The notes under the pieces were generated by a model. That model saw only the letters and a list, made by a program, of their open reading frames with translations. It ran no database searches and was not told the DNA's origin. From NCBI GenBank assembly GCA_029747585.1, contig JAPEVF010000284.1:1-55204 (forward strand): a DNA stretch of 55,204 bases. The letters are read 5' to 3'. Shown here in pieces: positions 35,253 to 47,219 of this stretch (positions are counted from its first letter, which is position 1; every line of letters begins with the position of its first letter). A program made the translations under genes and the position numbers. Source of the DNA: Pleurotus djamor (taxonomy: Eukaryota; Basidiomycota; Agaricomycetes; Agaricales; Pleurotaceae).

Positions 35253-35900
35253 GCTCAGAGATGAACGACGCGTACTGTGTACGGCAGATGTCATCGAAAA
35301 TTACTCACTGTGTGAAGCCGTTCGGCGAAGCCCATGCCAGCCTGGAAACCAGCCTCTATGACGAGAACTCAAGCTGGGACACCTTTCAAGGACTTCATAC
35401 GGCCGGTGATCTCGATGCATCTTGATTCTTGAAGGGAGAAAAGGATAGGGTGGTAGGCGTTGGCGTCAGTTCAACTTGGTTTAGGTAACGATGTTAAGTG
35501 AGAAAAACTGACCGCGATTTGTAAGACATGATGGGAGATTCGAAGCGTTTTATGTAAGTTTGATAGTGAAATTGCCTAGGAGGAGGGCATGCGCTGCCGT
35601 CGACTGGGTGGTTTGGTACAAGTTCCGTGAGTTCGCCGTGAGTGACATGCAAGTGACATGCCCGTGACTCAGGACGTTCAACGTTCAATAGGAGACCCCT
35701 GAGGGATAAGAATCCCGGCATCTGGACGTTGACATTGCGTTGACATGGCAGGTATTTCTAGAGCATTGAGGCATAGTCATTACATAGTATATACGAGTTT
35801 TAATAACATAAGTCGCCGTGCATAAATCGACAGGAGCAAGAAAATAAATACTTCTTCCATAAATGTAAGTGCCGACTGTGAGATTATAATTAGTTTGAGG
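35253..35900. other. Intergenic between SDR1 and the Ser/Pro-rich gene
   Basis: SDR1 upstream region and 3' flank of the next gene. No gene recognised; the short frame across 35494-35721 has no support. Confidence 0.5.
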
Positions 35901-38900
35901 TTACGCTGGAGTCGTTGGTCTCTTTAGCGCAGAGCGTAGTGGAGCCTTTGGTACCAGTCTATGTTCCATATCTATACGGGTACCTTCTTCGTTCATCCAG
36001 CCCTGTCCGTATTCGGGATATGTGTCCAGCTCCACAGGAAACTCCTGCCCGGAGGGAGGGGGTTTGTAGGCACCTTCGTTAGTCCAGAGTTGATCGCTAA
36101 GACAGCATAAGTGAGTAGACGGTAATTTGGAGGGTAGAACGGAGGCGGCGTACTCACCCTCTTCGGTTGAACCACCCTTTCTTGCGTTGATCAGGCGCAA
36201 TAGGTGAAGGACATACCAACTTCTCGCTCCAACGGACTCGACATCTTGCAATGCAAGCCGGTGCCACCCCGGAAGATAAAGCTAGCTCATTATCCGTGTG
36301 ACGTCGCTGGGGAACAGGCGGAATGGGCGGAGCGGAGATTGCATCGTTAACAGTTGTGGTAGCAGGATCTGAGTTCATACGACGCGGACCAGAGACGGGC
36401 CTTCGTGTAGTGGCTGTATTAACCAGTGCGCTATTCATGTTATTTGACGAGGTCGGTGAGGAGGGCATTGGTGGTGGAGGTTGCAAAGAAAGGGGCGACT
36501 GTTGTCGTACCGTTACCGGAGTGACTCCACCGCCGCCAGCGTTTCTTGACATCGACCCCCAAACTCTCGAGGCAGAGTCATTGATGGGTGACCGCGCACG
36601 AGCAGACAAAGGTCCTGCTCCTGACGTGATGATGCCGTTGGTAGTGATTGTTGGGGGTGAAACGGAAGGTCTACGTTTGCGGACGGCTCTAGCAGCTTCG
36701 ACAGCCAGTGAATCTTTTCGCGTCCTTCCCCTGCCCAAGTCATCTGAAGTGATAGGAAGGGGTGGAGAGACTGAAGAAGAACGCGTTGGGAAGTTCATGC
36801 CCATATTGACCGCAGGCGGAGGTGGAGGGAAAGGCAAGGCCGGTTGGTTACTAGGAGGAGGGATGGGAAGAGGACGTTCCTGTTCACGAGATACAGAACC
36901 TGATATACCCATCCCCATGCTGAATCTTGATGAAGCAGACGCAGAGGATGAAGATGAGGAGGACGAGGATGTCAAGTGTGATTGCAGCGGACCAACCAAC
37001 GGTGGACTCGCCCTCGATCCATTCGATGACACAGAGCCACCACCACCACCCTCTCCCCAACGCCCTGAAACCTCATTCTCATTCCCTCTTGCATAGTCAC
37101 CTCCTGTGAAGAAAGGCTGCGACGAAGGTTGATCAACAAAATACCTCGTCCCCCTCTCTCCCCGAAATCCATCACCACGAACATCATCCCCAAGCTCGAA
37201 TTGGTCCATGTACGTCATAGGAATACCACCGGGTGGTATCATTGACGATGGATCTTGCTCGTGTTGCTGGCTCAGGGACGATGCGGCTACTTGGTAAGGA
37301 ACGAAGGGGCCACCACTCGCACCTCTGTTCGATCCCCCCATGCGGTCTCGTTGAGGCGAGCCCTCTTTGCCATTGCTGCTGCTGCTATTTCGCCGTGGCT
37401 GCGATCCGGGTCTAGTGGGTAGAGGAAGGACAGGCGTGGGACTGGTGCTTGCTGATCGGCGAGAGGAGTTTGAAGGTGAAGTACCAGGCAAGTGACTAGG
37501 TTCTGCACCAGCAGTCGTAGTCGCGTAATAACTTTCAGGCGATGAAGACATAATTATCTCGGGCGTGTAACGCGTAATTTCGATGGCGGCTCCATCATCT
37601 GGGGGTAAAGGAACCTGGGGAATCGATTGGTAATCGGTATGGTCATGAGTGTCGTATTCGTGTTCATCGTCCTCTAGAGGGACAGCGGGAAAAGACTGGT
37701 CTGGATTCGCTTCAGCGTTGATGTTAGCATTTACGTTCTCCGCTCGGGAGTATTGATACTGAGCTGCGGCGGAGGCACGTGCGTTCAACGAGGCATTCAT
37801 GCGTGCGAGCTCGGAGGATTGGTCGAGGATGGTTTCTTCAATGTAGTCGTTCCAAGTTGGGTGGTGCTGATACTGAGATGGTCGGGGTTGTGACCGTGAG
37901 CGACCCATATTCGGCATTTGGAACGAGTGATTGGGGAAATAACTATTCGATGCCGACGTCGGTCGTGGCGGGTACTGAACAGAACTCGGCCCACGAGACG
38001 GCGCTCTTGTGAGAGGACCTTGGACTGGTGTCTTCGACCTCCCAATAGCGGACGGAATTAATGATAATGATCCATCCATCTGTGGGTTTCCAGATGAAGT
38101 CGTCATCCCAGGCCGAGAGGACGAAGCCACTCGAACGATAGATAAGGCGTTTGAAGCGCTAGCGGAGGGTTCGCGTTGAATAGATATTGATGAAGTCGTG
38201 CTTTGAAGTGGTCCAATACGACTGGGGATGTTCCTCTCCGGGAGTGCTGATGGCTCCGAGTCTTTAATAGTCGTGCTGCTGTCAATAGATAGAGCTGGGG
38301 AGAATAAAGAGGAAAGAGCAGGCGAGTCATCCGCTTCAGAGAATGAATAAGTATCGGAGCGTTCATAAATATAGGTATCATTCGTAGGATTGGGATAGAT
38401 AGAATAGGGTGGCGCGAGGCGAGCGTCATAAGTACGGATATGAGACGTTATTGTGGTGGTAGCCATTGGGAGAGCGAAGAGACGAGGGTCGATGGATGAA
38501 GATGATGACGACGTGCGGGGAAGATTTGGATGGGATGGCCATGAGTCTGTGGACGGGTTCATAGTCGTCGGCCTGTACCCCACATCAAACTGAGCCGTCG
38601 CCCCAACGCCTCCACCCAAACCATACGGCAAACTCGACGTCACAGTAGGACCCTTGAACACCCGCACCGAAAAGCCTTTGGGCATCTGAGGGAACGAAAA
38701 GAAGGGTTTCTTATAGGGTAGTACGTCAGTCATTCTTGCGAAGGATAGGGACCGAAGACGAACTTTGGAGGGGTACGAGTGCTGTGAGTATCCATGGGTA
38801 AGAGAGGGTCCTGCGGAAGTCGTCGGGGCACCCTTTTTCGGAGGAAGGGTGGTAGTACCAGTAGTGGTGAACATGTTCCCCGTGATCAAAGGTGAACAGA

Positions 38901-39053
38901 GGCGTAACGCGGATGGACCGTATAGGAGAGAATTGGTCAACTTCGGGAAAGATTTGCGCAGAGGAGACGAAGAGACGGAGGGAGGAGCGGAGGAGGACGT
39001 ATGCTTACGGTGGAGAAGACACCGTGGTCGACTGAGAGAGTAGACTGGGGCAT
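35901..39053 (-). CDS. Ser/Pro-rich, largely disordered protein of 1007 residues
   Basis: Three exons: complement(35901..36096,36158..38940,39009..39053). Exon 1 encodes 15 residues (MPQSTLSVDHGVFST) and joins in phase 0; the last junction is phase 2. The large middle exon is low-complexity (Ser, Pro, Gly and Thr runs, including nine or more serines in a row near 36950). It is bounded by two ordered-looking blocks: an N-terminal YKKPFFSFPQMPKGFSVRVF (about 95) and a C-terminal block with VRWSEKLVCPSPI, KGWFNRRGDQLWTNEGAYKP, ELDTYPEYGQGWMNEEG and PLRSALKRP. The last block looks conserved in character, but I cannot name a family. A 257-codon antisense frame at 36323-37096 is a composition shadow. 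Function unknown. Confidence 0.8.
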
Positions 39054-40409
39054 ATTCGGGTTTATACTAGGGGAAGCGTGAGGAGGATGGGAGGTGAGTC
39101 GTGTGGGAGAGGGTCAGCACGGCAAGCTAACTGGAACAACTCAGAGGAAACCTCCACCTTCCATCCCCCTTGCGTGCTTCATGTAATATGAGATCGGAAC
39201 CATGTGTTTGGCATCGCCCCGCAGAGCACCTTAACTGCTAGGCAGTACATGTCCCATAGGTCCGCTTGCCATGCGGCGTATTAGATCTTGATACATAACT
39301 TGATGTTAAAGCTGTCTGGCTCCGGGCTGCCGATTCAGCTCCCGTTACGCTTATTCAGGGTAATAGTAGACACTGGCGAATCTGCGAGCCTGCCTACAGA
39401 CGTCCGGCGCCGAGGAGGTAAAATGAAGATCTGATAAAGCTAATCGGTATCGTTAGTGAAGCAAAGCATAGATAACCAAGTGGAGCTTGAACGAACTTGA
39501 TGAATTTGGATTGAGTAGCATAAAATGACGAGAAAATGGTTATGAATGTACCTCATCGTCGCGGCTGGAGACGAGGAAGTGAAGAAGCATCAGCTCGAAG
39601 GTAGAACACCAATGTTGAATAACAAATTCATCCATAGATAAGTCACCGATACTCACGTAGATTGAAATCTATGTATATCTCGTCCTTGATGAACGGCTGG
39701 AACCTCTTCAATGGCGAACCCTTCACCCATGACATATGCTGAGAGTATGAGGTCATAGTCTCTGCAGCGTGGGTGCCGGTGCGAATGTGAGTGAGATCCC
39801 AATATAATGTTCATTTGTCGATTTACAAGGATGAATGGTGTTCCTGATCGTATGGCCTGGACGGACGGTCAGCTCTATTCTCTCAAACCTGAAGATCGCT
39901 CAGCGCGGCTGGAGCAAGCAAGCACAAGCACATCCATATTCCATCGCAGTCAACGCATTGATGACTCAGACGGTGGCTCAAACGCATGGCTTCTCTTCAG
40001 CTTCTGTGTTCGGAGGTTGTCAGGCTGAAGGTTCTCGAAGCTCATTGATTGTGCGATAAGTGGACATAAGTAAGGAACTCTGAGCAAACTTTTGTAAGGA
40101 GGTGGACGAATTTGGAAGGTTCAGATACGCACATGGCAGGTCGCGAAAACTAGAGTAGGTGACCATTGATTTGGCTTCGTAGATAGTGGCGTCTGGATAT
40201 CAAAAATGCGGGTGCGAATCAGATTCAGAGTTATGCATAGGATGAAGAATAAATGATAAGAACCGGCAAGGGTCAGCTCACACCACCAAAGCAGAGATCG
40301 CTTCATGACCTAGATTTCATGGCTTTAATCTGACAAAAGTTACCAAGACACTCTATGATAGATACGTATGGTATGCGACAAAACGATGCACAAGGCAAGC
40401 ATCACGCCT
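39054..40409. other. Intergenic with two weak small-gene candidates
   Basis: Minus strand: an ATG at 39756 opens a 33-codon exon (MTSYSQHMSWVKGSPLKRF...) to a GTGAGT donor at 39656, possibly followed by a 13-base exon (39564-39552) and an exon from 39440. It does not end cleanly. A second minus candidate opens at 40306 with one hydrophobic helix (HLFFILCITLNLI). A GTGCGT donor follows at about 40128 and a possible exon 2 ends about 39957. Neither is supported by family knowledge. Confidence 0.25.
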
Positions 40410-41406
40410 TCAGAAACATATGAGCTCTTCAACCTGGACAAAAATGTCGCATTAGTACGAGTAGTAAGAGGGATGAAAAGGTAAATTCACGTACCTGATC
40501 GATGCAGACGGCAACCTTGTCGCGAATACGAGCATCAAGCATCAAGAAAGCATCCGCCAAAGGTAGTAGATACCGCGGGTCCTCACAGGCATTGCAACCC
40601 GTTCCGAACCGGGTGTTCGGTGCCCTCTTGCGATAAAGCCCAACCGAATCCCGACGAAGCGCACCCTTCTCCACGTCCTCTCCTATGCATACCATGCGAA
40701 ACACCAGCCAATTGGGGAAGTGCGCCATATCTGCTCGGCCATGACATTTGTGGGGACGTTGAGGTTGCGCAGCCATTACGTCTTTCCAAAGATCTAGCTC
40801 ATGGAAGTTCTTGTAGATTTTAGCGCAGCTGGATCGACAGAGGGCATGGAATTGCAGAAACATCTGGTGGTCAAGCGGTGACATGGAGCGTAGAGCCACT
40901 TGGGTGGATTGGGACGCTGACTGCACGAGTAGCTCGTCGAGGGTAAAGTAGAGGGAAGCCCTCACCGCGAGTTTGGTAAGCTTCTTCCACTCATACCGAC
41001 GAGCCATAGCATAAGCCCGGAGCGGCTTCTTCTCAACCTCCCCCAGCCTGATATATTCCTCTTCCAGCGCCTGTATGACCCCCTCGAACTCATGCTGATC
41101 CGCAGCATGCAGGACCTTCTCCAGATCGCTCTGGTCGCTGATTTCTGGGGAGCGACCAGGATAGCAGAAGCGCAAGACGCAGTCCAACGTCGTGCTGTCT
41201 ATCAAGACCCGTAAGAATTTGGCATTCGCTTCGGCTTCAGTGATTTGGTGGTTTCGGAGGACGTCAGGTGTAGTGACGCTGAGCTTATGCTTGAAGGTTG
41301 ATGAGGCAAGGCAGAGGATGCTTTCGTGGACATAGAAATCGACTCCGTCGCTAGAACGTATGATTACGTTGGCGTTACGGTCGTTGAAAGGCCTCAATGC
41401 GATCAT
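40410..41406 (-). CDS. BTB/POZ domain protein
   Basis: Two exons: complement(40410..40433,40495..41406), 311 residues. The N-terminus is a BTB fold: NANVIIRSSDGVDFYVHESI, then LCLASSTFKHKLSV, and after an insertion VLIDSTTLDCVLRFCYPG, ending in a helix with VLHAADQHEFEGVIQALEE. In mushrooms such proteins (BTB plus about 150 C-terminal residues) are a large family thought to serve as CUL3 adaptors or to dimerise. The C-terminal half has ten or so cysteines and histidines (CRSSC, CHGRADMAH, TGCNACEDP) that could bind metal, which is inference. The short last exon (VEELICF) follows a GTACGT donor; without splicing the protein would run 21 residues further into the intron. Confidence 0.87.
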
Positions 41407-41742
41407 GAGTCAAATGGGCTGGTGTCGATGATGTGGTGGGGATGATAGAGGCCCATGGCGCAGAGGCTTTGTGTTTTGTGCGGCGACGAACAAAGGACGG
41501 TGGCGAGCTCGCCACCCGCTTCGCGGCCACTGCAAAAGTTGGCGAGGAACAAAAACTCGACCCAGTTGAGAAAATGCGGCTTCTCGGCGAAAGGTCGCAC
41601 AGTCAGGATAGATTACCCACGGTCAGATTTCGGACTCGGAGGGAGTCTGAAGGGAATTTGAAAGCGTCGGCTTGGGCTGTGAACCTGCATCTTTACACTC
41701 GAACAATTTGAACCTTTGGGTGAGATATTGGGGTTACAGACT
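41407..41742. other. Intergenic between BTB gene and FunK1-derived protein A
   Basis: BTB promoter side and 3' flank of protein A. No feature recognised. Confidence 0.5.
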
Positions 41743-42720
41743 CTATTCCGTCAAGGATATATTGGCCGATATTCCAAGGTCGCTGAGCATATCCCCCAGA
41801 ATCTCCTTGGTCGCAATTACTCGCGAATCGATTTTAGAAAGCTGCTAGTTATCAGGTCGCTCAGTAAAAGTTGGTTGCCATGGCCAGGTGAGTGTAGCGT
41901 ACCTGACCTTCGTGCTCTGATCTCAATCTTTGGAGCTTCTGAACATGACCAAGAAACCGCTCCGGGGATTGGCCAACCTCTTGCGCCTTTTTAATCAACA
42001 CTTCCATTAACTCGGATTCGGTCAAGGAAGCTAGCGCCGGAGGAAGAGGCTTCCCGATTTCGACGCGCAGTGGGGGCGGACGTGGAGGTGGCGGTATATC
42101 GTTAGCATCATCCCAAAACATTGCAACGGCCTGTCCAGAATCTGTGTCGCTTGGAGAAGAGAAATGCAAGATAAATGCTGAGCAGAAACGTGTGAGTTGG
42201 GCATGGATTACTCAGGGCAGAAGAAATCGCTGAATGGGGGAGGCTTTTCAGGCTTTCTGGCGTGTTTAGACCCCTCGGAACCCAGTACAGTCCATTGATC
42301 CCGCAATGTCTGGTTGAATTTCTCTGCGTCTGCCTGTCGCGCTGTCTTCTCATGGTAATCGTATCGCTGCACTGGATGAGACCAATGTTAATGGCATCTA
42401 GGGGGCTAAAGAGATTTGACAACGTACTCTCCAGGACATCATACATCGCCTTGAGCATCTGATTCAGCGTAGATGCGCGCAGGACCGGTATGGTCTTCGT
42501 CCTTTCGATGAGGGACACTGACTCCCGTGAAGGGGGTGCCATTTCTAGATACGCGGGGACCTCGATGATGGCTGTAAGAAAGAAAGCTCTGAGGACTCGG
42601 ACGGAGATGTGAACCTTTCGTCATGTGGCCTTGACCTTTAGGAGAACTCCTTTCTCCCCCCTCAATGAAGACCTTCCTTGGTCTCTGCCACCAGAAGCGT
42701 CCGAATTTGCTCCAAACCAT
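41743..42720 (-). CDS. Small FunK1-derived protein A (no catalytic domain)
   Basis: Five exons: complement(41743..41844,41903..42149,42212..42371,42428..42571,42615..42720), 252 residues, phases consistent. The N-terminal half resembles the FunK1 segment before the catalytic loop: IEV..., then SVSLIERTKTIPVLRASTLN and LKAMYDVLE, matching IEVDGV and FLRVMYDVLE of FunK1-2. The intron after VLE is at the same codon and phase 1 as in both FunK1 genes. The catalytic loop and everything after it are absent. Instead a charged coiled segment (MQRYDYHEKTARQADAEKF), a Pro-rich stretch (DDANDIPPPPRPPP) and a helical end (ESELMEVLIKKAQEVGQSPE; ILGDMLSDLG) follow, all shared with protein B. The exact start is uncertain: an upstream exon from about 42757 is possible. 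Function unknown; a pseudokinase-like binding role is only a guess. Confidence 0.65.
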
Positions 42721-42840
42721 GTAAGCACCACTATTCGGCACACGTATCCCGCTCTCTACTGTAAAGTTGACATATCAGATCCGGTCCATCTAATTTAGCT
42801 TGTTGGAAATATCCACCCAAGACTCACGATTCTTGGAATC

Positions 42841-44333
42841 ATGAGCTACGACAAAGAGAAAAGATTGGTTAACTCATCGCCACTCATTACCTTGGATTTA
42901 GTGAGTACTATATCCCTGGTCTCCCTTGCTACCTTGTTGACGCCTCTCTGCTTAGCTACGAACGCGATTTCCTTCGTAAAACTCATTTGCCCGCCTGGTT
43001 TTCGGTTATCCCGTCATCGGAGGCCTTTTGGAAGCGCCAACTAAAACTCCGCAGGCTGATACGCGTAATAGGCAGAAAGGTAAGATTGGTTCTCTTTGCG
43101 GTTCCCCACCCAATCCTAATGGTTAATGACCCATCATTTATCGGCACGGATACTCTGGATTTCGATATCACTGGTCAACCTATCCTTGTCTCAAACTCGA
43201 CTCAGAGTACTCATAGAGCTTAAACCAATCGCTCCGGGCCTGCCGCCAGTCGGCCGGTCGGCGAGCTTCACGTTGCTTTACCGTACTGGATCCGTTGAAT
43301 ACGCCCAGGTCGCGCGCAAAGAATTGAGCCAATTGATAGGCATGCCTTCATCCGAAGGGACCGAGGCATTGCGCCGAGTAAGTCAATCTCTGATGGTCGA
43401 CCCATTCTCTTTCTTACATTTGTCGCCTTCACAGAAAGGTTTCTCCGGACGAAGAGGAAGTCATCAACGACGCAACAGTCGTGGCTTTCTCAGGTACGCT
43501 AAATGAAGTTCTTCCTAAAATCAAGGACCTGACGGCTTCAAAACCTGAGCCAAGTTCCTCTCCTCAAAGTCTGTGTGGCGATCTCGCATTATCCTGACGT
43601 TCACCACAAAACACAACGGGGAATCAACGTTCAACCGCCAAGTGCACTCAAAGGTGTCGAAATCTGCGCATAGGAGCGTCTCCCTCTCCCGACGTCCCAT
43701 GACTTACCTGCGCTGCCTTACTCCGAAGCCGTGATGTATGAGTCAATCAGGTTCGTACGGTCAATTCCTCTCCCGTCTATCCCAATTTAACTCAGTGGAT
43801 GGGAGCCTTTCGCATCGTTAAGTTCTATTTCCCCTCCTTCTACGCCTCCAGCAGCTGATACTCTGGCGATTCAGGTCATTTCAACCTTTCTACAACCGAA
43901 GACACAGGGACCACCATCATTGCGAACATCTGGTAAGGCTACTCAAATTTCTCAGCTTTCGCAATTCCAATGCCTCGCCGCAATGACGGCATGTCACAGG
44001 GCCATCTTGCGGAATACAGAATACTTCCCAGACCCAGAGAAGTTCATACCGGACCGGTGTATTCAAGAAGACGGTCAGCTGGACCAGACGCTTGTGGACG
44101 TCTGAAAGGTTCTTTTTGGATTCGGTCGCAGGTACGTCTACTTCTGAATCACGCCCCACGCCCCGCTAACTGCGTTGATTTCAGGATTTGTTCAAGCCCA
44201 TTCTTCACCCAGGGCATCATATGGATCGTGCTCGTGTCCACTCTACTCGCTTTCGATATCTCGCCCATAAAAGATGCGACTGGAAAGGACATTCTCCCCG
44301 AACTTAAACTTGAACCAATTTTGGTGACGTAGG
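42841..44333 (+). pseudogene. Cytochrome P450 relic
   Basis: P450 pieces occur in the normal order but in changing frames and with stops. They are: a PPG followed by GYPVIGGLLEAPTKTPQADT (about 42990-43065); LDFDITGQPILVSNS (about 43156), ended by TAA near 43221; I-helix-side EEEVINDATVVAFS (about 43455); LPALPYSEAVMYESIR with the ExxR motif (about 43705-43750); TTIIANIW (about 43913); RNTEYFPDPEKFIPDR (about 44010-44060); a TGA directly before KVLFGFGRR; an intron; and ICSSPFFTQGIIWIVLVST. The heme loop FGFGRRIC keeps its cysteine, but the following CxG glycine is serine. Several frameshifts plus stops make a working enzyme unlikely. Ancestral type looks like the multi-intron mushroom P450s with a Q-L-D-Q-T motif. 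Confidence 0.75.
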
Positions 44334-44548
44334 TAACTTGAATCGTCGATTCGTAGGAAATTCCGTGTAAAATCACGGCAAGTTCGAAGGAAATAGCACA
44401 GTTGGTGTGTGAGTGCGAGCGAAAAAGGCTTAAAGTAATATTCTATACTGGTTGGCTGATTGGGGTGTAGAGTAGGCTACGAAGAATTTGTTGTAGAGTA
44501 CAAGTCCAGTATCCTCCATGAACAATCTATCCTTCATCCTTCAGAAGT

Positions 44549-45307
44549 TCAGCGTTGGGACCTCTCCACTCCATGACTTGCATAAAGCTCGTCTAACATA
44601 TCAGAAAGGACGTCCGACGCGGCGAAGGAGGGAGATACCCCAGTTGTCAACTCCTGTGAGATGAACTCAATGAGTACATGATTATGATCGGTACCGCAAA
44701 CATCATACCGATTTTTCATATTCTGAGGTCGACGCCTTCAACTTTGCGAGATTGGCGTAAACATGCTCTGGTGCATACCCGAGTTTCTGCGCTCTTCTCA
44801 CCAAGGCTTCCAGCGTGTCATCGTCATCGTTGGGTGGCGACGGTAGCGGGACCTCATTTGCTATGTCAAGATCGAGCAACACGGCCGCTTCATTTGTCTT
44901 ATCAACAGGGATTCTGGACAAGAATATAGAGGTGAAAATAAAGAGTATATCTCGAACAAGCGTTATGACTTACTTCGGATTGAGTTTATCCATAGTTACT
45001 GGAAGCGTTGGCTTTCTGGCGCGTCGAGAGCCCTTTGTGGATGTCGCGACCGACCCTTTGTTCTCAAGGTGGCGGCACTTTTCCTCTTCTAGCTCTTTGT
45101 TCCTCAGCGTCTTTTCTTGCGTGTCAATTCGGCTCACTGTTAGGGAGTATAAGTAAGAAACGTCCACGGGATGTATGGATCACCAGAGCGCATACTTTCA
45201 AGGACGCTGTACATCAGCTTCAAGAAAGCAAGGAGGCTGGACGCTTGCAGATGTTTCGTCTCAGATCTCTCGATAAGAAACACTGATTCGCGTGGTCGAG
45301 AACGCAT
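44549..45307 (-). CDS. Small FunK1-derived protein B, paralogue of protein A
   Basis: Four exons: complement(44549..44653,44709..44913,44974..45136,45196..45307), 194 residues, phases consistent. It repeats the plan of protein A: RESVFLIERSETKHLQ, FLKLMYSVLE, a phase-1 intron right after VLE, MSRIDTQEKTLRNKELEEEK (coiled), GSRRARKP, a Pro-rich stretch (IANEVPLPSPP), TLEALVRRAQKLGYAPEHV and VLSDMLDELYASHG. Exon borders agree with protein A from the second exon of B onward. It lacks the first N-terminal exon of A, and no equivalent was found in frame upstream. No kinase catalytic loop. Lies between the P450 relic and SDR2, head toward the SDR2 3' end. Function unknown. Confidence 0.65.
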
Positions 45308-45467
45308 CGGTTCAGATAGATCGTCAGAGGGAGAGATTTGTTGACAGTGGTGGTGGCTAGGATTGAAAGAGAAAGAGGACTAGAGTTCAAGGACATCCAA
45401 GTCACATGCTCGCGATTGATAAGATTCGAGTACCTGATCATGATAAGATTCGAAATGAATGGACCGA

Positions 45468-46892
45468 TTATGACCACCCTCTCTTGGCTACGTCTTCCAA
45501 AACATCCCTCACAGTCTCCTGCATGGTACGATACTTCAACCCGAAGATTTTCGCAGCCTTGGCGGTATCGTAATCGATCATGTAAATCGCACCAGCAGCG
45601 CTACCTGGAACGCCTGAGGCGAGCTTGACGCTTGTTGGAAGGGTAGCTGGAGGTGAGAGCGCGTTGGCGGCGTCGACTGCATCAGGCAAAAGGGGCGGTC
45701 AGTCAGGACATCGGAGACAGACGCAAAATTGTGAAACGTACGCCACTCTTGCCAGACAAATGGTCCAGCGCTGATGATGACGCGCTCACCACCTGCTTCT
45801 GGGATTTCCAGAGCACGGACATGGCCTTCGGCCAGGTCTCTAACATCGATCCAGCATGATCCAGTTGTCTTGAGAGCTTCTGGGGACATTGCTGAAGGAG
45901 AGTCAGAGGGCGTGAGGAGGACTCGAAGGATATCAGCCGAAGACGTGTTGAGCACATCACGAGTGGGGGCTTCATGGATGACAGGACCGAAGACCTAACA
46001 AGAAGGGACGGTTAATATGTGGCAATCGCTGGTACGTCCATAGGAGGGGGTACTTACGTATGGTGGGTTGATGACAGCAATGTCCCACTTGATCTCGTTC
46101 TTGTGCTTTTCGACGAATTCCCAAGCGGCTAGGATGGGTTGTCAGTCAAGAAGTTGAGTTGTGTTATAAGGATAGCGCACCCTTCTCAGCCAACGTCTTC
46201 GAAGCTCGGTACTTAGTAATACCGGCGGCAGCCTTGCCCTGCTCCTTGACCTGATCAAGGGACTGTTGGTTCCAATCCTTCTCCGAAAATTTCGTCGGCG
46301 TCGGGTTCACTTCAAGCACGGAGGCGCAAGAGGACGTGATGACCACGCGTTTGACATTGGGACTGAGAAGGAAGATGAGTCAGGAATGTTGGACTGAAGA
46401 GAGGAAGTCGATACACACTTGTTCTTGAGTACACTGCTCAGGATGCCAACCGTACCGCTCACAGCAGGACCGATGATATCTAGAGTTATTCGTAAGCCTC
46501 ATCAATGCCTATCTCACAGCGTACACAGGATACTCACCTTGTGGGTCTTCGGCTTTTGTGTGGAATGGGGACGCCAGATGTTCAATTCCATCTACACCTT
46601 TAACAGCCTCGTCAAAGGCACCATCCTACGCGTTCCCAGCCTTATCAGCCGTGTTCTCAGCGACGGGAGCAGACAAAAAAAAACTCACCTTCGAGATATC
46701 TTCAACTATGGCCGTCTCAAACTTGTCCCCGTACGACGAGAACAGCTCTCTCAGGTACTTGGCCTTGCTCTCCGATCGCGCAGTCCCTCGGACAGAGTAT
46801 CCCTTATCAAGTAGAGTCTTTGTGACCCAGCTAGCAATGAAGCCGCTAGCGCCTGAGACGAGAACTTTGCTTCCGGGTGCGATGGTTGGCAT
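45468..46892 (-). CDS. Extended SDR reductase 2, paralogue of SDR1
   Basis: Seven exons: complement(45468..45676,45742..45994,46058..46128,46181..46362,46419..46479,46538..46625,46689..46892), 355 residues. Seen: SGASGFIA (residues 13-20; serine replaces the usual threonine of TGxxGxxA), TARSESK, VVITSSCA, KYRASK (catalytic tyrosine and lysine), NPPYVFGP, and a C-terminal KYRTMQETVRDVLEDVAKRG. Same intron positions as SDR1 11 kb away; only exon 6 differs, by 15 bases. Predicted NADPH-dependent carbonyl reductase. Substrate unknown; the neighbouring P450 relic hints at a former small-molecule pathway, which is inference. Confidence 0.92.
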
Positions 46893-46972
46893 CGTTGAAG
46901 TTGTGATTGTGTGGGCTGTTGAGGAAGAGAGCGACGTGACCGATGCTGGTCCTATTTAACACAGGCCGCATA

Positions 46973-46982
46973 TCTATATATA
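46973..46982 (-). promoter_or_regulatory. SDR2 TATA-rich element
   Basis: A TATATATA run about 80 bp before the SDR2 start, inside an imperfect inverted repeat (CCG-TATATATAGATATG-CGG on the minus strand). Confidence 0.35.
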
Positions 46983-47219
46983 CGGAGCACAGAGTAGGCG
47001 TGCTTGGTAACGAGATTTAGCTTTTCGAGGGGATTCTGGTGGGTCGCTGTGCATGTGGGCCGTTTCTTCCCAAGAAACGTCATGGGAGCAAGAGGGCATG
47101 GAACGAACTCTCGGGTAAATGAAACCCCGGAATTTTGCTCAGCGTGACAGGGGTACTCCTCTCACGCCTGACCCCATCTCGTCGAACTGACTCCTGCCTG
47201 ATTGCCTTTCGCTGGGCTC

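Noticed and set aside
36323..37096. 257-codon plus-strand frame
   Set aside because: Antisense to the Ser/Pro-rich exon; open because of its biased composition. The minus frame has matching splice sites and both termini.
20177..46892. Secondary-metabolite gene cluster
   Set aside because: GMC, SDR and a P450 relic are present, but no polyketide, peptide or terpene core enzyme is seen, and the rest are kinases, F-box and BTB genes.
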